Part shown: in pieces, positions 6,917 to 10,597 of the stretch
Position numbering within the stretch: the stretch's first letter is position 1
Layout of the letters: every line of letters begins with the position of its first letter
NCBI GenBank assembly: GCA_003505155.1
Contig: DNYJ01000019.1
Span: 1-10,597 of the forward strand
DNA length: 10,597 nt
Direction of reading: 5' to 3'
DNA from: Candidatus Uhrbacteria bacterium
Lineage (GTDB): Bacteria; Patescibacteriota; Patescibacteriia; UBA9934; UBA10169
The notes under the pieces: generated by a model
What the model was told of the DNA's origin: nothing
The model's database searches: none
The model's input: the letters and a program-made list of their open reading frames with translations, nothing else
Made by a program: the position numbers and the translations under genes

Positions 6917-6946
6917 TCCGCCAGAGGCGGATCCGCCTTTGGCGGA
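6917..6946. repeat. Twin-hairpin element A inside rnpB
   Basis: Two adjacent 15-bp hairpins, TCCGCCAGAGGCGGA (6917-6931) and TCCGCCTTTGGCGGA (6932-6946), joined by GGATCC. The two halves are reverse complements at 14 of 15 positions, so a single long hairpin is also possible. It follows the P8-like stem (ACGTA with TACGT) of the RNase P RNA. Confidence 0.85.
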
Positions 6947-7052
6947 AACGTACCTTGCGATACGTCGGGTGTTCGGACTTTCCTCCCTTCGTTGTACTCG
7001 AGCAGAGCTCTCGTTTAACTCAGGGCGATCACCCGGTTTCCCAACGGCAGGC

Positions 7053-7081
7053 AGGATATGTTAACGAACGCATGTTGTCAA
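7053..7081 (-). promoter_or_regulatory. Sigma-70-type promoter of rnpB
   Basis: On the minus strand a perfect -35 TTGACA (7081-7076) is followed after exactly 17 bp by TATCCT (7058-7053). A start about 7 nt further falls at 7046, which coincides with the 5' side of helix P1. The -35 overlaps a TTGTCA hexamer on the other strand that faces mntA. Confidence 0.8.
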
Positions 7082-7110
7082 GAGGAAAAGTATGGTAGCC
7101 TTACTCTCGT

Positions 7111-7398
7111 ATGAAACGGGATGTCATTCTCGATTCGATTCGCCGGTTGATTCAATCGGAACTTCCCGAGGCCGAAGAAAGTTATCTTTTCGGTTCTTGG
7201 GCGAAAGGCTCGGCTGTGCCGACGTCTGACATTGATATTGCGGTAGCGGGACAGTGCCTGCTTGATGAGAAGAAAATTTCTTCTCTTCGCCGACTTCTTG
7301 AGACAATCCCGACGCTTCGCAAGATAGATCTTATTGATCTCGGCCGTGTCGACGCCGCGTTTCGCGAGGAAATTCTTAAACATGCCAAACCCCTATGA
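7111..7398 (+). CDS. mntA: MntA-type minimal nucleotidyltransferase antitoxin
   Basis: A 95-residue stand-alone nucleotidyltransferase. The family motif GSX10DXD is intact: G28, S29, D40 and D42 in GSWAKGSAVPTSDID, with a third acidic residue at D73 (KIDLID). In characterised pairs MntA neutralises HepT by adding AMP to a tyrosine in the toxin's active-site motif. The length is normal for the family. The stop overlaps the hepT start by 4 nt (ATGA), which couples translation and makes antitoxin first. Upstream of the ATG there is no Shine-Dalgarno site at standard distance. A TTGTCA at 7075-7080 overlaps the rnpB -35, but the matching -10 is weak (TAGCCT at 7096-7101, spacing 15). Function is assigned from motifs and pairing with hepT. 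Confidence 0.92.
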   Translation: MKRDVILDSIRRLIQSELPEAEESYLFGSWAKGSAVPTSDIDIAVAGQCLLDEKKISSLRRLLETIPTLRKIDLIDLGRVDAAFREEILKHAKPL

Positions 7399-7760
7399 CC
7401 GCTCTTGAAACCTCTCTTGAGAAAGCTTTGAAGCAACTTCGATCCGCTCTGGATGAAGAGACGAACGATCTCGTACGCGACGCAGCCATTCAGCGGTTTG
7501 AGTTTACGGTTGAACTCGCATGGAAAGCAATTCAGCAGTGGTTGCGAGGGGAGGGGATCGTGTGCAACTCTCCCAAAGAATGTCTCAAGGCAGCTTTTAC
7601 GGCAGGGCTTGTGAAGGACGACGAGAGGTGGCTTACCATGATGGAGGATCGCAACCTTACTTCTCATACTTACAATGAAAAGACAGCCGAAGACATTTTC
7701 AGCCGTCTCTCGGGTTATTTGGAACCGCTCGAGGGACTCGTTCAAACGCTCAAAGCTTGA
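7395..7760 (+). CDS. hepT: HepT-like HEPN RNase toxin (HI0074 family)
   Basis: A 121-residue helical protein of the HI0074/nucleotidyltransferase substrate-binding family within the HEPN superfamily. The RNase motif RX4HXY is intact as RNLTSHTY (R86, H91, Y93); Y93 is the expected AMP-acceptor. Characterised HepT toxins are RNases, and one has been shown to trim the 3' end of tRNAs. The gene starts inside the mntA stop codon, the usual operon order. It ends TGA at 7760, overlapping the 3' end of trpS by 11 bp on the opposite strand. An older reading of this family as an accessory substrate-binding subunit is still found in annotations, but the toxin role fits the intact catalytic residues better. 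The RNA target here is unknown. Confidence 0.9.
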   Translation: MTALETSLEKALKQLRSALDEETNDLVRDAAIQRFEFTVELAWKAIQQWLRGEGIVCNSPKECLKAAFTAGLVKDDERWLTMMEDRNLTSHTYNEKTAEDIFSRLSGYLEPLEGLVQTLKA

Positions 7761-8736
7761 TCCCAAGCGCCGATCGGACTTGTTTCATTTTTTTCTCCGC
7801 GACCTCTCGCGCTCGAGCGGAGCCGTTGTTCAGGATGCTGACGAGCTCTCCCTTGTCGGCGAGAAGCTCCGCTTGATGAGTTCGAATGGGAGCGATGAAC
7901 TCGATCAAAACTTGCGCGAGAACTTCTTTGAATTCCTTGTACCCCTTACCCTCGAACTCTTTGATGATCTGCGCTGGGCTGGATCCTGTGATCTCCGAAC
8001 AGATCGTGACGAGGTTGGAGATGCCTGGGCGATGATTGGGATCGTATCCGACGGTGCCCACGGAATCCGTCTGCGCCGATCGGATTTTTTTTGCGATCGT
8101 CTTATCGTCGTCGGAAAGCGCGATGTAGCCCTTGGGGCTGACTGACGACTTCGACATCTTCTTCATCGGATCATCAAGCGCCATGATGCGGGCTCCTGTC
8201 TTTTTGATCATCGGTTGCGGCACGACGAACGTCTCTCCATACATCTTGTTGAACCGTTCGGCCAAGTCTCGAGCGAGCTCGACGTGCTGTTTTTGATCGT
8301 CCCCGATTGGCACGATATTCGTGTCATAGAGCAGGATGTCGGCGGCCATGAGCATGGGGTAGGTGAAGAGTCCCACCGAGGCGCGCTCCGCATGTTTTGA
8401 GGCCTTGTCCTTGAACTGCGTCATGCGTTCGGCCTCACCCATCTTTGTCAGACACGCGAGAATCCACGCAAGCTCCGTGTGCTCCGAAACTTGCGACTGC
8501 TGGAAGATCGTCGCTTTCGTCGGATCCACTCCGGCGGCCAAATATGTCGCGGCGACTTGGAGGAGATTTTTGTTCAGCTCCTTGGGATCGAACGGGACGG
8601 TCATCGCATGGTAGTCCACGAGAAAATAGAACGCCTCCGTCTCGTCTTGGAGCTTCACGAACTGGGAGATGGCGCCGATATAATTGCCGATGTGGACGAC
8701 TCCGGTCGGCTGGATGGCGGAAAGAGATCGTTGCAT
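7750..8736 (-). CDS. trpS: Tryptophanyl-tRNA synthetase
   Basis: A 328-residue class I aminoacyl-tRNA synthetase that charges tRNA-Trp. It has the HIGH-type motif as HIGN (15-18 in QPTGVVHIGNYIGAI), GDDQKQH (145-151), and KMSKS (193-197). The length is typical for bacterial TrpS. The frame stays open to an ATG at 8841, but that start lies inside the upstream toxin gene. The family N-terminus aligns with MQRSLSAIQPTG, so 8736 is used; an ATG four codons earlier (8748) is possible. No Shine-Dalgarno site is seen. A TACAAT box lies 10 nt before the ATG with TGTACA 17 bp further up, suggesting a near-leaderless message. The 3' end overlaps hepT convergently by 11 bp. Confidence 0.96.
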   Translation of the reverse strand: MQRSLSAIQPTGVVHIGNYIGAISQFVKLQDETEAFYFLVDYHAMTVPFDPKELNKNLLQVAATYLAAGVDPTKATIFQQSQVSEHTELAWILACLTKMGEAERMTQFKDKASKHAERASVGLFTYPMLMAADILLYDTNIVPIGDDQKQHVELARDLAERFNKMYGETFVVPQPMIKKTGARIMALDDPMKKMSKSSVSPKGYIALSDDDKTIAKKIRSAQTDSVGTVGYDPNHRPGISNLVTICSEITGSSPAQIIKEFEGKGYKEFKEVLAQVLIEFIAPIRTHQAELLADKGELVSILNNGSARAREVAEKKMKQVRSALGIKL

Positions 8737-8746
8737 AGAGAGGAGC

Positions 8747-8775
8747 ATTGTACTTAAAATTTCACCGGTTGTACA
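8747..8775 (-). promoter_or_regulatory. Predicted promoter of trpS
   Basis: On the minus strand TGTACA (4 of 6 to TTGACA; 8775-8770) is followed after 17 bp by TACAAT (5 of 6; 8752-8747). The -35 overlaps the end of the toxin gene. The -10 ends 10 nt before the ATG at 8736, leaving almost no leader. If the start were the ATG at 8748, this box would overlap it, which favours 8736. Confidence 0.55.
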
Positions 8776-9028
8776 CGTCGTGGTCGCCGATGGCCATGAG
8801 AATAGCCGTCTTTGGCATCTCGGGGGTGTAAATAAAAACAACGCGGAATTTGTAGTTGACCCGAAAACTGTATTGGTCTTTCAGCTTTCCGCGCAGTTTG
8901 TGAACATGGAGAGTCTGGTGATTTTCTTTGTGCTGAAAGAGAGCGATTTTCTCTCTGATCTCGAGTTGTAGGGAATGTGGAAGATTCTTGTACTTCCTCA
9001 CGAAAGAAGGGGCATAGAGAACCTTCAT
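8762..9028 (-). CDS. RelE/ParE-superfamily toxin
   Basis: An 88-residue protein of the RelE/ParE toxin fold, probably an mRNA interferase. It starts MKVLYAPSFVRKYKNLP, with the basic first helix and strand typical of the family, continues with HKLRGKLKDQYSFRVNYKFRVVF (43-65), and ends GDHDVYNR, as seen in RelE/StbE-type members. The frame runs up to 9070, but the ATG at 9028 is 1 nt after the antitoxin stop and matches the family N-terminus. RelE-type and ParE-type members share this fold but act on mRNA or DNA gyrase respectively; sequence alone does not fully separate them, though the basic content favours RelE. The trpS promoter overlaps its 3' end. Confidence 0.88.
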   Translation of the reverse strand: MKVLYAPSFVRKYKNLPHSLQLEIREKIALFQHKENHQTLHVHKLRGKLKDQYSFRVNYKFRVVFIYTPEMPKTAILMAIGDHDVYNR

Positions 9029-9029
9029 A

Positions 9030-9251
9030 TCATGGCATCCGACGTGCAAGTTCGTCCAGGTCGCCCTCAAGGATTTTTCCTTCTTTTACCTCCCGCATAG
9101 CTTGCATGACTTCTTCGACAGCCTGGTCCTCTGCATAGCGAGCAAGCGCTTGACGCACAACCTCGGCTTTTGTTGGAGCAATTCCGCGGCGGATCATATC
9201 GTTGATGAAACTCTCGAGACTGGCAGGAATGGGGATAGAAATAGTAGACAC
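9030..9251 (-). CDS. Ribbon-helix-helix antitoxin (ParD/CopG-like)
   Basis: A 73-residue protein. The N-terminus STISIPIPASLESFINDMI fits the strand and first helix of a ribbon-helix-helix DNA-binding dimer, followed by a helix with APTKAEVVRQALARYAED (25-42). The acidic C-terminal tail (VKEGKILEGDLDELARRMP) is the likely toxin-binding part. The start is GTG at 9251. It precedes the toxin by 1 nt, the standard order. A promoter lies upstream, and a small inverted repeat overlaps its -10, consistent with autoregulation by the antitoxin or the complex. Assignment to ParD or to another CopG-type group is not certain. Confidence 0.88.
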   Translation of the reverse strand: MSTISIPIPASLESFINDMIRRGIAPTKAEVVRQALARYAEDQAVEEVMQAMREVKEGKILEGDLDELARRMP

Positions 9252-9263
9252 AGGATAGATGGT

Positions 9264-9278
9264 TATGAAAATATCATA
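9264..9278. promoter_or_regulatory. Candidate operator of the antitoxin-toxin pair
   Basis: A perfect 5-bp inverted repeat, TATGA (9264-9268) and TCATA (9274-9278) with a 5-bp centre, overlaps the -10 box. Ribbon-helix-helix antitoxins usually bind short palindromes at their own promoter. The site is short and could be chance. Confidence 0.4.
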
Positions 9279-9301
9279 GGCGTTGTTCTACACGGCGTCA
9301 A
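9273..9301 (-). promoter_or_regulatory. Promoter of the antitoxin-toxin operon
   Basis: On the minus strand TTGACG (9301-9296) is followed after 17 bp by TATGAT (9278-9273); each matches consensus at 5 of 6 positions. Transcription would start near 9266, giving a leader of about 15 nt before the GTG. The -35 abuts the RNase J terminator. Confidence 0.7.
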
Positions 9302-9305
9302 ACTG

Positions 9306-9330
9306 AAAACGGAGCCTCAAGCTCCGTTTT
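9306..9330 (-). terminator. Intrinsic terminator after the RNase J gene
   Basis: A 10-bp perfect stem, AAAACGGAGC and GCTCCGTTTT, with a 5-nt loop, lies 4 nt after the TAA of RNase J. On the minus strand the stem ends in TTTT. The A-tract on the other side makes it bidirectional in principle. It separates RNase J from the antitoxin-toxin promoter. Confidence 0.8.
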
Positions 9331-9334
9331 TATC

Positions 9335-10597
9335 TTACACCTCAATCACGACTGGAAGGATCATGGGCCGTCGTTCCGTCTTTTGGAAAAGGAAACTGCC
9401 CACGTCGTTGCGCAGAAGATTTTTGATGTGGTCAATGTCGGCGATCCCTTTGCCGTTTTTGCCGTGATCGTTCACGAGCGCCTTAATGCGATCGCGCGTC
9501 TTGAAGATGAGTTCCTTGTTGTCCTTCATGAAGATGAATCCGCGACTGATAATGTCAGGAGACCCGATGAGTTTCCCGCTCTTCGCATCCACCTGCACGA
9601 TGACCACCACCATGCCGTCCTCGGCGAGCATTTGCCGATCGCGCAGAACGACCTCGGAGACGTCTCCCACGCCCAGTCCATCCACGAAGACATAGTTGGC
9701 GGGAATCTTTTCTTCCGTGAGGCGTCCTTCTCCCATTTCGCCTGATTTTCCTCCGGGCTTCGGAGCTGTGAACTCCATCACTTGTCCGTTATCCACAATG
9801 AAGACATCTTCTTCTCTCCATCCGAGCGACTCGGCCACGAATCCGTTTTCCCGCAGGAGGAAGTGGTTACCCTCGATCGGGACGTAGTATTTCGGTTTGA
9901 AGAGGGAGAGCATGAGTTTGATATCCTCTTTCTGCGCGTGACCTCCGGCGTGGACGTCCATCATCTGGTAGTGCACGACGCGCGCGCGCTTGCGATAAAA
10001 AATATCCTTGACGCGCTGTACGGACCGCTCGTTGCCTGGAATGATTGAAGAGGAAAAGACGACGGTGTCGCCGGGGACGATGCGGACGCTCCGGTGTTCG
10101 TCACCCGCGATGCGCATGAGGGCGGCATTGCGTTCTCCTTGCGCACCCGTGCAGATCACGACCATTTTTTCAGGAGGATAGTCTGCGATCTTTTCGATTG
10201 GCACGAAGGTTTTCATGGACGCCTTGATAAACCCGAGCTCCTTCGCGATCTCCACATTTGTCTTCATGGAGTAGCCGTCGAGCGCCACTTTCTTCCCGTG
10301 CTTCTCGGCGAGTTCGATGATTTGTTTCACGCGCGAGAGGAGGGAAGCGAAGGTGCCGATGATGAGACGCCCCGGAGCTTTCTCGATGAGGTGCTCAAGC
10401 GTGGCGCCAATATCTTTTTCGCTGATTTGGTGTCCGGGAACGCCTGCGTTCGTCGAGTCCCCCATGAGGCAGAGGACGCCCTTCCTGCCGATTTCCGCGA
10501 TGCGCTGAAAATCCGCGGGGACGGTGCCGACCGGATGGAAATCGAATTTCCAGTCTCCAGTGTGGCAGATGTTACCGATGGGCGATTCGATGAGAAT
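9335..10597 (-). CDS. rnj: Ribonuclease J (metallo-beta-lactamase/beta-CASP), N-terminus outside the window
   Basis: The minus frame is open from the right edge to TAA at 9335, giving 420 residues of a protein usually near 550; the HxHxDH part of the metal site is outside. RNase J is a 5'-3' exonuclease and endonuclease in RNA decay and maturation. Visible are HTGDWKFD (12-19, with the metal-ligand aspartate), GDSTNA (46-51), TGAQGE (150-155), HAGGHA (216-221, beta-CASP), FVDGLGVGDV (304-313), and a C-terminal dimerisation-type domain. At the beta-CASP motif usually written PVHGE, this protein has PIEGN (240-244), so Glu replaces the His that binds metal in well-studied members. An internal ATG at 10465 is not the start because homology continues upstream of it. 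An intrinsic terminator follows the stop. Confidence 0.94.
   Translation of the reverse strand: MLIESPIGNICHTGDWKFDFHPVGTVPADFQRIAEIGRKGVLCLMGDSTNAGVPGHQISEKDIGATLEHLIEKAPGRLIIGTFASLLSRVKQIIELAEKHGKKVALDGYSMKTNVEIAKELGFIKASMKTFVPIEKIADYPPEKMVVICTGAQGERNAALMRIAGDEHRSVRIVPGDTVVFSSSIIPGNERSVQRVKDIFYRKRARVVHYQMMDVHAGGHAQKEDIKLMLSLFKPKYYVPIEGNHFLLRENGFVAESLGWREEDVFIVDNGQVMEFTAPKPGGKSGEMGEGRLTEEKIPANYVFVDGLGVGDVSEVVLRDRQMLAEDGMVVVIVQVDAKSGKLIGSPDIISRGFIFMKDNKELIFKTRDRIKALVNDHGKNGKGIADIDHIKNLLRNDVGSFLFQKTERRPMILPVVIEV

Larger units (their letters stand above)
6583..7046 (-). ncRNA. rnpB: RNase P RNA, bacterial type A, with expanded specificity domain
   Basis: This is the catalytic RNA that removes 5' leaders from pre-tRNAs. 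Helix P1 pairs TTGGGAAACC at the 5' end with GGTTTCCCAA at the 3' end (plus positions 7035-7044 and 6584-6593). P2 pairs GGGUGAUC with GAUCGCCC. Conserved blocks are GGAGGAAAGTCCGAACACC (plus 6968-6986), AGTGCCACAGAGACAATAC, CAAAGGTGAAAAG, CGGCAACGGGATGACGCGG, and the 3' block AGATAGATGATCGCCC with ACAAAATTCGGCTTACA. At about 464 nt it is longer than the usual 350-400. The extra length lies mostly between the first two conserved blocks (P8-P10 region), where two 30-nt twin hairpins occur. A consensus-like promoter and a hairpin terminator flank it, so it is an independent unit, divergent from mntA-hepT. Confidence 0.95.

Noticed and set aside
7268..7282. Palindrome GAAGAAAATTTCTTC inside mntA
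   Set aside because: It falls on coding sequence for a Lys/Ile/Ser stretch (EKKISSL) and has no promoter nearby, so it is probably chance, although an internal operator cannot be excluded.
7766..7800. Possible terminator after hepT (CCGATCGG followed by a T-rich run)
   Set aside because: The palindrome has no loop and only 4-bp arms, and the T-run is 17 nt away and within trpS codons.
8737..8841. N-terminal extension of trpS to 8841
   Set aside because: It overlaps the toxin gene in another frame, and the family N-terminus matches the shorter start.

Overview
The window looks like part of a candidate phyla radiation (Patescibacteria) chromosome. The evidence is a DUF4012 membrane protein next to sugar-transfer genes, RNase J and a type A RNase P RNA carrying inserted hairpins, dense packing with gene overlaps, few Shine-Dalgarno sites, and short repeats lodged inside genes. 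TGA ends several genes (hepT, trpS, the ribbon-helix-helix antitoxin), so this is the standard code and not the TGA-as-glycine code of Gracilibacteria/Absconditabacteria. I cannot place it more finely from sequence alone.

Left half (1-6535, all minus strand): an envelope polysaccharide cluster. Read in transcription order it holds a polyprenyl-phosphate sugar-1-phosphate transferase (6535-5105), GT4 glycosyltransferase C (5100-3991), GT4 glycosyltransferase B (4000-2753), a 189-bp gap with a nested imperfect palindrome and a possible leaderless promoter, GT4 glycosyltransferase A (2563-1442), and a DUF4012 membrane protein that runs off the left edge (1433-1). The likely logic is that the first enzyme loads a sugar phosphate onto a lipid carrier, the glycosyltransferases extend it, and the DUF4012 protein acts at the membrane or surface by an unknown mechanism.

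Middle (6556-7760): the RNase P RNA gene rnpB on the minus strand, with a clear promoter and a hairpin terminator. It is enlarged by two twin-hairpin elements. Divergent from it is a two-gene mntA-hepT toxin-antitoxin operon with intact catalytic motifs.

Right part (7750-10597, minus strand): RNase J, cut by the right edge, with a terminator; then a ribbon-helix-helix antitoxin and RelE/ParE-family toxin pair with its own promoter; then trpS, whose end overlaps hepT convergently.

The most unusual theme is repeat insertion inside functional genes. Two 7-bp-period tandem repeats and one GC-rich palindrome are read in frame inside envelope genes, and two 30-bp twin hairpins sit inside the RNase P RNA. 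All occur where an insertion would be tolerated. A second theme is clustering of RNA-processing functions: RNase P RNA, RNase J, a HEPN RNase toxin, a RelE/ParE-family toxin and a tRNA synthetase.
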